Assembly (NCBI RefSeq): GCF_013836145.1
Contig: NZ_CP057483.1
Span: 2,542,001-2,606,000, forward strand
Length of the DNA: 64,000 nucleotides
Direction: 5' to 3'
Origin: Citrobacter sp. RHB25-C09
GTDB lineage: Bacteria; Pseudomonadota; Gammaproteobacteria; Enterobacterales; Enterobacteriaceae
How positions within the stretch are numbered: position 1 is the first letter of the stretch; each line of letters starts with the position of its first letter. Below the pieces are notes generated by a model. It was not told the origin of the DNA. It ran no database searches and worked only from the letters and a program-made list of their open reading frames with translations. Positions 26,909-35,006 of the stretch are shown here, one piece after another. Both the position numbers and the translations under genes were made by a program.

Positions 26909-27573
26909 TTTGGCTCTCTCTCCTGGCGGTTAAGTTGATTCTCGAAATAGTTTTGCAGCGACGAAAGGACGGTTGCCATGATCCAGTAGATCAACGAGGC
27001 CGCCAGATACATGGTGAAGACTTCCAGCGTGCGCGAGGTGATGAGCTGTGCCTGACGGAACAGTTCCGGAACCTGAATCGTCGCGGCCAGCGAAGTATCT
27101 TTAACCAGGCTGATAAAACTGTTGCTGAGCGGAGGTAACGCCACCCTGGCGGCCTGTGGCAAAATCGCGCGCCGCATCGTCTGCCACGGCGTCATCCCAA
27201 TACTGGCCGCCGCCTCCCACTGGCCTTTATCAATGGACGATATCGCCGCACGCAGCGTCTCAGCGGCGTAGGCTGCCGTATTAAGCGACAAACCAATCAT
27301 CGCCGACGGAATGGGATCGAGTTCGATACCAAACTGTGGCAGACCGTAATAAATCATGAACAGTTGGGCGATCAGCGGTGTTCCGCGAAAAATAGAGATA
27401 TAAAACCGCGCCAGCCACCGAACAGGGGCCAGCGGCGACAAACGCATCAGTGCGAGGACAAATCCCAGCAGCAGGCCGAAAAACATCCCACCGATGCTGA
27501 GTTGCAGGGTAAAAACGGCCCCTTTCAGCAGAAACGGCAGGGAATCAATAACCAGTTGGATACTCTCTTGCAT
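26905..27573 (-). CDS. tcyL: L-cystine ABC transporter permease TcyL (YecS)
   Basis: This is the membrane subunit of the cystine importer, HisM/GlnP family, 222 residues with about five helices. The EAA loop that docks to TcyN is visible as EAAASIGMTPWQTMRRAILPQAARVALPP in two parts. It lies about 20 bases after dcyD and overlaps tcyN by four bases, so all three are probably co-transcribed with tcyJ. Confidence 0.96.
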   Translation of the reverse strand: MQESIQLVIDSLPFLLKGAVFTLQLSIGGMFFGLLLGFVLALMRLSPLAPVRWLARFYISIFRGTPLIAQLFMIYYGLPQFGIELDPIPSAMIGLSLNTAAYAAETLRAAISSIDKGQWEAAASIGMTPWQTMRRAILPQAARVALPPLSNSFISLVKDTSLAATIQVPELFRQAQLITSRTLEVFTMYLAASLIYWIMATVLSSLQNYFENQLNRQEREPK

Positions 27574-27594
27574 TAGCGTTTTTCTACCTGAACG

Positions 27595-28581
27595 TTAAAC
27601 ATGGGGATGGTAGGCAAACAGCGCGGGTGCCCCACCGGTATGAACAAAGAGAATGGGTCCTTCATCTTTAAAACGTTTCTGGCTGATGCCGTCAATTAAC
27701 CCGGCCATCGCCTTTCCGGTATAGACGGGATCGAGGAGGATCCCTTCAAGACGCGCCAGCAGCTTCACCGCTTCCATTCCTTCTTCATTGGGCATGCCAT
27801 AACCCGGCGCAAAATAGTCATCCCATAATATAATGTCTGCTGACGCCGAAAGTTCCAGCTCTTTGGCGATAGCCTGTTGCAGAGTAACGACCTTTGGCTT
27901 CTGATCGGCGACCTTACGGGACACCGTAATCCCAATCAAATCAACGTCCGGCATCAGTTGCTCAAGCCCAATTGCCAGTCCGGCGTGCGTCCCGGCACTT
28001 CCCGACGCTACCACCACGGAAGAGAGCTGAACCGCCCCTTCGCACTGCTGAGCAATCTCCAGCGCGCTTTCAACATAGCCCATAGCGCCCAGCGCATTAG
28101 AGCCGCCAACCGGAATTACATACGGGCGAAACCCCTGCGCTTCAATACGTGTCGCCAGCGCCTGTAACTGCGCATCCGGATCCGTCAGCGCCTCACACAT
28201 TTCGATTTGCGTGTTGAACAGGTCCAACAGCAGGCGGTTACCGTTGGTCAGGTAGTTTTCTGCCGTGGTACCGATCGGGTTTTCCAGCAGCGCCACGCAG
28301 TGCAAACCAAGCTTAGACGCTACCGCCGCCGTCTGGCGCACATGATTAGATTGAATAGCACCGGCGGTAATCAGCGTATCCGCCCCCTCGCGCAGTGCGT
28401 CAGCCGCCAGAAATTCCAGCTTACGGAGTTTATTTCCGCCCATTGCCATCGGCGTTACGTCATCGCGCTTGATGAAAATATCACGCCCAAGGAAGTCAGA
28501 AAAACGCGGCAGATATTCGAGCGGCGTCGGTGCGCCGATAAACTCCAGCCGGGGGAAGCGTGTCAGATTGTGCAGTGGCAT
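27595..28581 (-). CDS. dcyD: D-cysteine desulfhydrase DcyD (YedO)
   Basis: DcyD is a PLP enzyme that breaks D-cysteine into pyruvate, sulfide and ammonia. It is an ACC-deaminase-like fold-type II protein with the PLP lysine in GGNKLRKLEF, AIQSNHVRQTAAVA around the catalytic serine/asparagine, and the phosphate loop SGSAGTHAG. I start at MPLHNLTRFPRLEF, giving 328 residues as in E. coli. Being between tcyJ and tcyL links it to cystine uptake. Confidence 0.95.
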   Translation of the reverse strand: MPLHNLTRFPRLEFIGAPTPLEYLPRFSDFLGRDIFIKRDDVTPMAMGGNKLRKLEFLAADALREGADTLITAGAIQSNHVRQTAAVASKLGLHCVALLENPIGTTAENYLTNGNRLLLDLFNTQIEMCEALTDPDAQLQALATRIEAQGFRPYVIPVGGSNALGAMGYVESALEIAQQCEGAVQLSSVVVASGSAGTHAGLAIGLEQLMPDVDLIGITVSRKVADQKPKVVTLQQAIAKELELSASADIILWDDYFAPGYGMPNEEGMEAVKLLARLEGILLDPVYTGKAMAGLIDGISQKRFKDEGPILFVHTGGAPALFAYHPHV

Positions 28582-28643
28582 AAAGCCTCCAGACGTTGTT
28601 GTTGTGATGTTCTTTTTATTATGCACGTTCAAACGAATGAAAT

Positions 28644-28674
28644 AAAAAAGGCGCTGATTAAAGCGCCTTTTTTT
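28644..28674. terminator. Hairpin with T-runs on both sides between tcyJ and dcyD
   Basis: AAGGCGCT and AGCGCCTT pair around GATTA, flanked by AAAAAA and TTTTTTT. On the minus strand it follows tcyJ and could terminate or attenuate read-through into dcyD-tcyLN, giving more binding protein than membrane parts. Confidence 0.85.
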
Positions 28675-28687
28675 ATTACTTAGCGGA

Positions 28688-29488
28688 TTATTTAGTCACA
28701 TCCGCGCCGAACCATTTTTCCGAGAGGGCCTTCAGCGAGCCGTCTTGTTGCATCTGGGCAATGGCCGCATCGACCGCTTTCAGAAGGTCTTCATTACCTT
28801 TGCGCAGCGCAACGCCGGATTCCTGGCGAGAGAACGCTTCACCGGTCACCGCCAGAGTGTCTTTGGTCTTTTTCACCAAGTCCAGTGCGGCCAGACGATC
28901 GACCAGAATGGCATCAATACGGCCAACGCGCAGATCCTGATATTTTGTCGGGTCATCGTCATAAGTACGAATGTCAACGCCCTGGACGTTCTGGCGCAAC
29001 CACTCTTCATAGTTAGTACCCAGACCTACGCCTACCTTCTTATCTTTCAGATCGGCAGCCGTCTTGATAGCGCCCTCATTGCCCTTTTTCACCAGCGCCT
29101 GGATACCGGAAACGGTATACGGGGTAGAAAAATCATACTTTTTCTTACGCTCATCCGAGATGGTGACCTGATTGATGACCACATCGATACGTTTTGAGTC
29201 GAGAGAAGCCAGCATCCCGTCCCATTTGGTCGGTTTCAGGGTCGCTTTAACGCCCAGATGCTTCGCCAGCGACTCGGCAAATTCCACTTCAAAGCCGGTT
29301 AATTTACCGTCATCACCCTGGAAACTGAATGGCGGATAGGTTCCTTCCAGCCCCACCAACAGTGTTCCGCGATCTTTCACCTTTTTGAGTAGACCTTCAT
29401 CGGCAAAAGTCTTCGCGCTCATTCCGACTACAAGAGCAACAGCCATTACGCTCATCAGCGCCTGCCGTCCCAGAAGTGCAAATTTCAT
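28688..29488 (-). CDS. tcyJ: L-cystine-binding periplasmic protein TcyJ (FliY)
   Basis: TcyJ (FliY) binds L-cystine in the periplasm for TcyLN. It has a signal peptide (MKFALLGRQALMSVMAVAL... ending TFA|DEGLL) and an SBP_bac_3 fold with VGLEGTYPPFSF (ligand loop) and FDVVINQVT-like IDVVINQVTIS. The start MKFALLGR gives 266 residues, as in E. coli; the longer frame is not supported. In E. coli it is transcribed both from its own promoter and with fliAZ. Confidence 0.96.
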   Translation of the reverse strand: MKFALLGRQALMSVMAVALVVGMSAKTFADEGLLKKVKDRGTLLVGLEGTYPPFSFQGDDGKLTGFEVEFAESLAKHLGVKATLKPTKWDGMLASLDSKRIDVVINQVTISDERKKKYDFSTPYTVSGIQALVKKGNEGAIKTAADLKDKKVGVGLGTNYEEWLRQNVQGVDIRTYDDDPTKYQDLRVGRIDAILVDRLAALDLVKKTKDTLAVTGEAFSRQESGVALRKGNEDLLKAVDAAIAQMQQDGSLKALSEKWFGADVTK

Positions 29489-29575
29489 ATTTACCCCGAA
29501 TGTTGTTATGAACGACCGTAGTGTAGTGTGTTTATTTGTCAGGACAAACACCACTCTGCTACATCTTATTCATTT

Positions 29576-30127
29576 TTAATATATATCAGAAGTCGATGAG
29601 GAGGAGGATTTCTGCATATTGTCGGGGTGGGTTTGCATTTTGTATTGCTCATACTTGCGCAACGCAATGCGATAGTTATTGGTGCTGGTTTCAGGCAACC
29701 ACGGCGCCAGATTCTCATCAAGGAAACCATCCTGCAGCAAATCATGAGATACTTTCTTCTCACTGAGATGATTGCCAAGACGGCGCAGACGAACAACATA
29801 TTCACGCACGGTGCCGTGGCTCATGTCGGTCTGTTCGAAGAGAAATTGCTTAAAGCCGATAATGTCAAAAAAGTCGCTCTGCTCTTTGCAGTGCAGATCG
29901 CCGCAGAAACGGCATAATGCCACCCACTCTTTCTGCTCTTCTTGCCATGCGGCTTCATCCATGAGCGTATCCAGCCGGGAAATGGCAATTTTATTAACAA
30001 TCTGACCTTTGCGGACCAAAGTGATGCGATCAAGTAGCTTATGGCAATGGGCGCAATGCGTCTGGCTGTGTTTAAAATCTTTCAGGTAGCGGCTTAGAGG
30101 CCGTCTTTTAGAGTGCTGCACAGTCAT
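29576..30127 (-). CDS. fliZ: Flagellar regulatory protein FliZ
   Basis: FliZ is a DNA-binding regulator that represses RpoS-dependent and curli genes while flagella are made, and in Salmonella boosts FlhDC activity. The 183-residue protein has a core-binding/integrase-like alpha-helical fold; the segment YVVRLRRLGNHL fits the helix that recognises sigma-S-like promoters. Cysteine/histidine pairs near the start (HCAHCHKLL, CRFCGDLHC) suggest a metal site. It follows fliA after about 60 bases. Confidence 0.95.
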   Translation of the reverse strand: MTVQHSKRRPLSRYLKDFKHSQTHCAHCHKLLDRITLVRKGQIVNKIAISRLDTLMDEAAWQEEQKEWVALCRFCGDLHCKEQSDFFDIIGFKQFLFEQTDMSHGTVREYVVRLRRLGNHLSEKKVSHDLLQDGFLDENLAPWLPETSTNNYRIALRKYEQYKMQTHPDNMQKSSSSSTSDIY

Positions 30128-30186
30128 GATAACTCCTGCTAGTCAATACGTTGTGCGGCATTTTTCGGAGGAGACAATGTCGCCGT

Positions 30187-30906
30187 CTATAACTTACCTA
30201 GTTTGGTGCGTAACCGTTTAATGGCCTGACTGTGCAACTGGCTGACCCGCGATTCTCCCACTTCCAGGACCGCCCCAATCTCTTTCAGATTGAGCTCTTC
30301 CTGGTAGTAGAGCGTTAACACCAATTGTTCACGTTCAGGAAGTGCTTCTATGGCATCCATCACGCGCTGGCGTAAATTGCTCTCAAGGAGCTGCTGTAGC
30401 GGGTTTTCCTGTTGGTGTTCGTCAGTCACAAGCTCAATACTGTCGCCATGCTCTTCCCGCCATTCGTCATAGGAGAAGAGTTGGCTGTTATTGGTATCGA
30501 GCAACATCTGGCGATACTCTTCCACAGGAATAGCTAACCGTCCCGCCACTTCCGTTTCCGTCGCGTTACGTCCTAATTCCTGTTCCAGTTGTCCCATTGC
30601 CTGTGCCACTTCGCGAGCATTACGACGGACACTACGCGGAACCCAATCCCGACTACGTAGTTCATCCAGCATGGCCCCACGAATACGCTGCACTGCGTAA
30701 GTAGTAAATGCCGTTCCTTGCAGAGCGTCATATCGGTCAACTGCATTCAATAACCCGATGCCGCCAGCCTGTAGCAGATCGTCCAGTTCCACGCTCGCGG
30801 GCAAGCGAACCTGCAGGCGCAACGCTTCGTGACGCACCAGCGGTACATAACGCTGCCACAGCGAGTGTTTATCCATTACACCTTCAGCGGTATACATTGA
30901 ATTCAC
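30187..30906 (-). CDS. fliA: Flagellar sigma factor FliA (sigma-28)
   Basis: FliA directs RNA polymerase to class 3 flagellar promoters (fliC, fliD, motA, tar). Regions 2 (DLLQAGGIGLLNAVDRYD, TFTTYAVQRIRGAMLDELR as AFTTYAVQRIRGAM), 3 (DWVPRSVRRNAREVAQAM) and 4 (LPEREQLVLTLYYQEELNLKEIG, in parts) are all present in 239 residues. The start codon is GTG giving MNSMYTAEG, as in E. coli. An auto-regulatory sigma-28-like promoter lies directly upstream. Confidence 0.97.
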   Translation of the reverse strand: MNSMYTAEGVMDKHSLWQRYVPLVRHEALRLQVRLPASVELDDLLQAGGIGLLNAVDRYDALQGTAFTTYAVQRIRGAMLDELRSRDWVPRSVRRNAREVAQAMGQLEQELGRNATETEVAGRLAIPVEEYRQMLLDTNNSQLFSYDEWREEHGDSIELVTDEHQQENPLQQLLESNLRQRVMDAIEALPEREQLVLTLYYQEELNLKEIGAVLEVGESRVSQLHSQAIKRLRTKLGKL

Positions 30907-30931
30907 GATAAACAGCCCTGCGTTAAATGAG

Positions 30932-30958
30932 TTATCGGCACGATTATCCGTTTCTGCA
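30932..30958 (-). promoter_or_regulatory. Sigma-28-type promoter upstream of fliA
   Basis: On the minus strand a perfect -10 element GCCGATAA follows a 15-base spacer after TGCA, a poor -35 (consensus TAAA). E. coli fliA has a similar FliA-dependent promoter at this spot beside its FlhDC-dependent one. Confidence 0.65.
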
Positions 30959-31044
30959 GGGTGTTCTATCGGCAGAATAATGACGGAAAACAGCTGTTAT
31001 TTAAGGCTTTTATATTAACCTTTTGAAATATGAGACATTTATAA

Positions 31045-31400
31045 CTAAACACAAATTCTATTTTCCGTCCGTGCCAACGCATGGATCCGTATTAATTCAG
31101 CAATACTTTGCTGGTCGGTATCGGACAGTTCTGGAAACATCGGCAGGCATAAAATTCGTTCCGCAATCTCTGATGCCATCGGCAGATTTTGCGCCTGAGC
31201 CGAAGGGAAATGCCGATACATTGAATTAATGGCATATTTATCTTTTTTTAAGATAAAGGAATAACTGCCAGCAAATAATTTAGGGGGCTGGTAACAAAAA
31301 CCGGGTCTTTCATCGTATTCCCCGAGAGGCAACGCTCTGCTGTTATTATTACTCTCAGCATAACGTCGCCTCTTCCATTTCAATGACGGGAATACCCCTT
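31045..31400 (-). pseudogene. Remnant of a DegT/DnrJ/EryC1 (VioA-like) sugar aminotransferase
   Basis: The minus-strand frame encodes roughly the last 110 residues of a PLP-dependent sugar-nucleotide aminotransferase and nothing of its catalytic N-terminal two-thirds. KRRRYAESNNNSRALP resembles the KRR-x-AE-x-YN helix of DegT proteins, and MYRHFPSAQAQNLPMASEI followed by AERILCLPMFPEL matches the C-terminal motif LP-x-A-x2-IA-x2-(I/V)LCLP-x(Y/F)P-x-L typical of the VioA-like subgroup. There is no credible start codon (only TTG) and the open frame runs back to the stop of the GT41 gene just upstream. The intact enzyme would have made a 4-amino-dideoxy sugar nucleotide. I infer that an older, larger flagellin-glycan island has been partly deleted here. 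Confidence 0.7.
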
Positions 31401-31403
31401 TAT

Positions 31404-34400
31404 TTAGGCGCTATTTATCGTAAATTGACTCCGTTGCGTCGGCGCGACCTCTTCAGGCACAGTGAATGAAGCGGGTTTTTCACCGCGACAATAGCGTTCC
31501 CATGCTTCTCTAATGGCGCGCTCCAGATACACCGCGGCCGTTCCACCCACGGAACTTTTCAACTGGATACGCTCGCGCATCCCCAGACGCAGCGCATTCA
31601 GGCCATCGACATCGCTGGAAATTTCCAGTGCGCGGGCGACATATTCTTCCGTCGACTTCACCACGAACTGGTCCAGGTTGAACTGGCGTAAGTTTGAGGC
31701 CCCCTGGCGTGATACAAACGTTTCCCCAATCAGCGTCAGGCTCGGCACGCCCATTTGCAAGGCGAAGTTGGTGGTTGTACCACCTGGGTACGGGAAGGCA
31801 TCAAGCAACACATCGACTTCAGCATGCATGGCTAAGTACGACGAGACACCAGTGCGCTTTCTGAAGATTAGTCGTGAACGATCGATACCCAACTCTGTAA
31901 AGCGCTGTTCATAATGCGCAGTCATTGCATCGTCCACCATATTACCAATCAGCATCTGCGCAGCGCCGTGTTGTTTCAGCACTTCAGCCCAACAGGCCAA
32001 AACTTCACTGTTAATTTTATTGGGACGGTTAAAGCTGCCAAAGGTGAAGGTGCCCGTGCGCAAGGCCGGCGTCGGGACGACCGCTGGCGCATTCTGGAAT
32101 AACGTAAACTGCTCGTTAAACGGCAGATAAATCAGCGATTCTGTAAACTGTTCGTCCATCTCCCCTGGATAGGCCATTTTGTTATGTGCCAGATAGTAAT
32201 CCATTTGGGTAAGGCCAGTGGTGCCGGGGTAGCCGATAAATGACATGGATACCGGTGCGGGACGAAGAGCAAACGACAATAAGCAATTGAAATTAGTATG
32301 ACCTGAAAGATCGATTAAAATATCAATACCATCCTCATTTATCTGTTTTGCAAGCTCTACCGCACTTAGATGTGCGACGTTCCGCCAGACCGACGTTTTT
32401 TCTTTTAACTGATCAGAGATTCCATCTTCAGTACCGTAATTGTGGTAAGCAAACAGTTCAAATTGTTGTGGGTCAAATGCCCGCCAGATTGGCAAAATAA
32501 AGTTCGTAACGGGATGGTTTCGCAAATCGCCAGAGACGAAGCCTACCCGCAGTTTGCGCGCCGGGTCACAGGGTTGTGGATAGCTGAAGGTGATCTTCTG
32601 CTGTTTAGCCCACTGAGTGACTCGCTCCCCGTAGCGGCGATGTTCATTGAAAACGAATTCCGCATTACTGCCTTGATGATGAATTAACGCAAACAAATAG
32701 TTCGTCATGAAGTTGAAATCAGACGGTGCCAGTTCGCAGGCTTTGCGTAGCCATTCTAGCGATTCATCTTGCCTGGATTGATCGGCACATAACGTGCCCA
32801 TTAACGAAACCGCCATAATGTAATTTGGATCGATCGACAGCGATTTTTCAAGATAAGAGTGGCCAAGCTGAAGATTTCCATTGCCTAACTCTATCCTCGC
32901 AAGATAGGCCCATAACATTTGGCTGTTTTCATCTAATCGCAAAGCGCAGAGCGCCAGTCTCTCCGCATGCCATGTGCGCTCCAATTTAATAAGCAACATG
33001 ACAAATTGTTGGTAGAACAGCCACGTTCGCGAATCAAGTGTAAAGAGATGCATAAAGGCATCCAGGGCTTTCGGATAGTTTTGCATCCCCATGTAAACAT
33101 GAGAAAGTTGAGACCAAATCGCAGGATTAGCTGGCTCCTGGGCATTCAGTTCCAACAAGTAATTTAACGCCTGCTGGTACTCCTGGCGGCTGAAGAACGC
33201 GTTAATCTTCTTCATTTTTTTATTATCCAGTCGCTCAGGATTCGTCTTCGAAGTGGAGGCAGTTCGTCTTGAGCCCTGTAAGTCAAAAAGAGGGCTACTG
33301 AAGAGCATCAGCGGGATCATCTGCGCGATACTCTCCTGCCCCTCCTGCACCAGTAACGTTTGCTGATAGTACTTCTGCCAGGCCAACGGTGACCCCATTA
33401 GCAGCCCTTTTTGGCGCAATCCCTTCAACAGCGGATAGTTTTCCGCATTTACCGATAAATCAGACTGCTGGAGTAAATTGCACTCTTCAGAATTCACATT
33501 GAATGTTTCATACCAGAAATTGAACAGCGAAGAGGTTTCCGGACAGGCATTCAAAATTGCCGTAACCGCTTTATGTGGCATTACCGCGCGGGTACCGTTA
33601 CGCCGCCAGGCATCCGGCCCTTTACAGTAGTGAAGCGAAGGGATCCCTTTAATAAACAGCGCCCGCATTACCCGCAGTACAGCCTGGCGATGCTGAACGG
33701 GATCTTCTCCTGGGATACAGGTCTGTGCCGCAATGTCATCAAACGACAGACTGTATGGCCAGACTTCACCCAGCAGGTCCAGGACCGATAACGTTAGCTT
33801 ATGGCTGATTTGCATCTGCTTGCCATCATTGGTCAGAAGCCCAGTGGTGTTATCCTCATGCGAAAAATAGCGCTGGAAATGGCCAGCCCAGTTTAGTTTC
33901 TCAAGCGCCTTAAAATCGGGTGCGGCTGCGACCTGGGGTTGATGCGCAGCAGCGACGAGCAGACTGAAGCGTTCGCTGCGCTGGGTTGCAAAATCCAGAT
34001 ACTGCTGGCGTAAGATCTTATTCTCCTGCGGGCAAATGGTATTCAACAGCAGTTGAACATTGTCACCATAGTACTCCGCCATTTCCGTCCACGGACGGGC
34101 ATCGCCGAGATAGCAGAGATCGCTTTGTTCTACCATCTGGTTGAAATCTACCAGATAATTAGCCTCTCCCATTCCGCTGAGATAGCGCATTGCCAGACTG
34201 GTATCGCTGAGGTTTTCAACCGCTTTCAGGCTGGATTGCAATTTGTCGGCATGCTGCCCCACGGCTCCCAGAGACAAAAAGGTGGCCATTGCCCTGGCGC
34301 TACTGACCTGCTCATCCACCGTGGTGGCCAGGCTGCTGTGCAACAACATTGCATCTCTTAAGGTTTCATCATGGCGCGCACCTGGGTGGCATGGCCAGCG

Positions 34401-34853
34401 AACTGCCAGCACGCCGTTATCAGCCAGCCATTGACGGCACCAGCCGAGAATGACCTGCCGGCTGTTATTGTCCAGATAGGCCAGATCGCCCTGGACAAAA
34501 ATATAGTCCTGCTGCCCGACCTCAAGTTCAACCAACTGGTTTAACGATAGTGCACCCAGTTGCACATTATGCGCCCCTGCGGTCTGACGTAATAGCTCAC
34601 CCTGCTGAATGATCCCGGTATCAATATCAATACCAATGACCTGCGCATCCGGGTTCGTAAGCGCAAAGGGCAACAAACTGTCGCCCCGCCCGCAACCCAA
34701 TACCAACACTCTGGCCGTATTTGTAGGTGCGCTTTCGAAGCCATAAAGGCTGGTCATCGCCGCGATATGCTCGGGAGATAACATCGGATCTGATTGCAAA
34801 GCTAAAGGGGATGTCAGAGCGCAAGGCGTCTCAATAGCCTCTTGGGTTGTCAT
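31404..34853 (-). CDS. Methyltransferase-TPR-O-GlcNAc-transferase (GT41) fusion, putative flagellin-modifying enzyme
   Basis: This 1149-residue multidomain protein lies between fliA and fliC. Residues about 25-300 form a class I SAM methyltransferase: VLVLGCGRG (49-57) is motif I and GIDID (74-78) the acidic motif. DFNQMVEQSDLCYLGDA (236-252) fits the methyltransferase regulatory domain. About 300-530 is helical and unassigned. About 545-745 holds TPR-like repeats (AIWSQLSHVYMGMQNYPKAL). About 767-1125 is a SPINDLY/OGT-type GT41 domain: VGFVSGDLRNHPV with His780 at the catalytic-base position of OGT, IDLSGHT, RPAPVSMSFIGYPGTTG, SFNRPNKI with Lys946, and DAFPYPGGTTTNFALQMG. It is soluble, with no signal or membrane helix. 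AGGAACG precedes the ATG. Salmonella has fliB (flagellin lysine methyltransferase) in this interval. Flagellin as the target is inferred from position; the domains are clear. Confidence 0.85.
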   Translation of the reverse strand: MTTQEAIETPCALTSPLALQSDPMLSPEHIAAMTSLYGFESAPTNTARVLVLGCGRGDSLLPFALTNPDAQVIGIDIDTGIIQQGELLRQTAGAHNVQLGALSLNQLVELEVGQQDYIFVQGDLAYLDNNSRQVILGWCRQWLADNGVLAVRWPCHPGARHDETLRDAMLLHSSLATTVDEQVSSARAMATFLSLGAVGQHADKLQSSLKAVENLSDTSLAMRYLSGMGEANYLVDFNQMVEQSDLCYLGDARPWTEMAEYYGDNVQLLLNTICPQENKILRQQYLDFATQRSERFSLLVAAAHQPQVAAAPDFKALEKLNWAGHFQRYFSHEDNTTGLLTNDGKQMQISHKLTLSVLDLLGEVWPYSLSFDDIAAQTCIPGEDPVQHRQAVLRVMRALFIKGIPSLHYCKGPDAWRRNGTRAVMPHKAVTAILNACPETSSLFNFWYETFNVNSEECNLLQQSDLSVNAENYPLLKGLRQKGLLMGSPLAWQKYYQQTLLVQEGQESIAQMIPLMLFSSPLFDLQGSRRTASTSKTNPERLDNKKMKKINAFFSRQEYQQALNYLLELNAQEPANPAIWSQLSHVYMGMQNYPKALDAFMHLFTLDSRTWLFYQQFVMLLIKLERTWHAERLALCALRLDENSQMLWAYLARIELGNGNLQLGHSYLEKSLSIDPNYIMAVSLMGTLCADQSRQDESLEWLRKACELAPSDFNFMTNYLFALIHHQGSNAEFVFNEHRRYGERVTQWAKQQKITFSYPQPCDPARKLRVGFVSGDLRNHPVTNFILPIWRAFDPQQFELFAYHNYGTEDGISDQLKEKTSVWRNVAHLSAVELAKQINEDGIDILIDLSGHTNFNCLLSFALRPAPVSMSFIGYPGTTGLTQMDYYLAHNKMAYPGEMDEQFTESLIYLPFNEQFTLFQNAPAVVPTPALRTGTFTFGSFNRPNKINSEVLACWAEVLKQHGAAQMLIGNMVDDAMTAHYEQRFTELGIDRSRLIFRKRTGVSSYLAMHAEVDVLLDAFPYPGGTTTNFALQMGVPSLTLIGETFVSRQGASNLRQFNLDQFVVKSTEEYVARALEISSDVDGLNALRLGMRERIQLKSSVGGTAAVYLERAIREAWERYCRGEKPASFTVPEEVAPTQRSQFTINSA

Positions 34854-34961
34854 ATGTCGTTCCTGTTAAGTCGAACTTTTCCTTTACTATATAAAGTCAA
34901 CGCGTCCTTCAATGCGTTAAGCATGACGCTCCGGAGGGGCTTATTCCGGCATTGCCCAAAA

Positions 34962-34989
34962 ACAAAAAAGCCAACCCGAAGGTTGGCTT
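34962..34989 (-). terminator. Rho-independent terminator after fliC
   Basis: AAGCCAACC-TTCG-GGTTGGCTT on the minus strand, with a stable UUCG loop, is followed by TTTTTTGTTTTT. It isolates the very abundant fliC message from the GT41 gene downstream. Confidence 0.93.
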
Positions 34990-35006
34990 GAGTAAGCGAT
35001 AATGAA

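Noticed and set aside
30907..35006. fliB (flagellin lysine methyltransferase) between fliA and fliC
   Set aside because: The N-terminal methyltransferase domain is part of a GT41 fusion and has no FliB-like cysteine-cluster sequence; no separate fliB is present.
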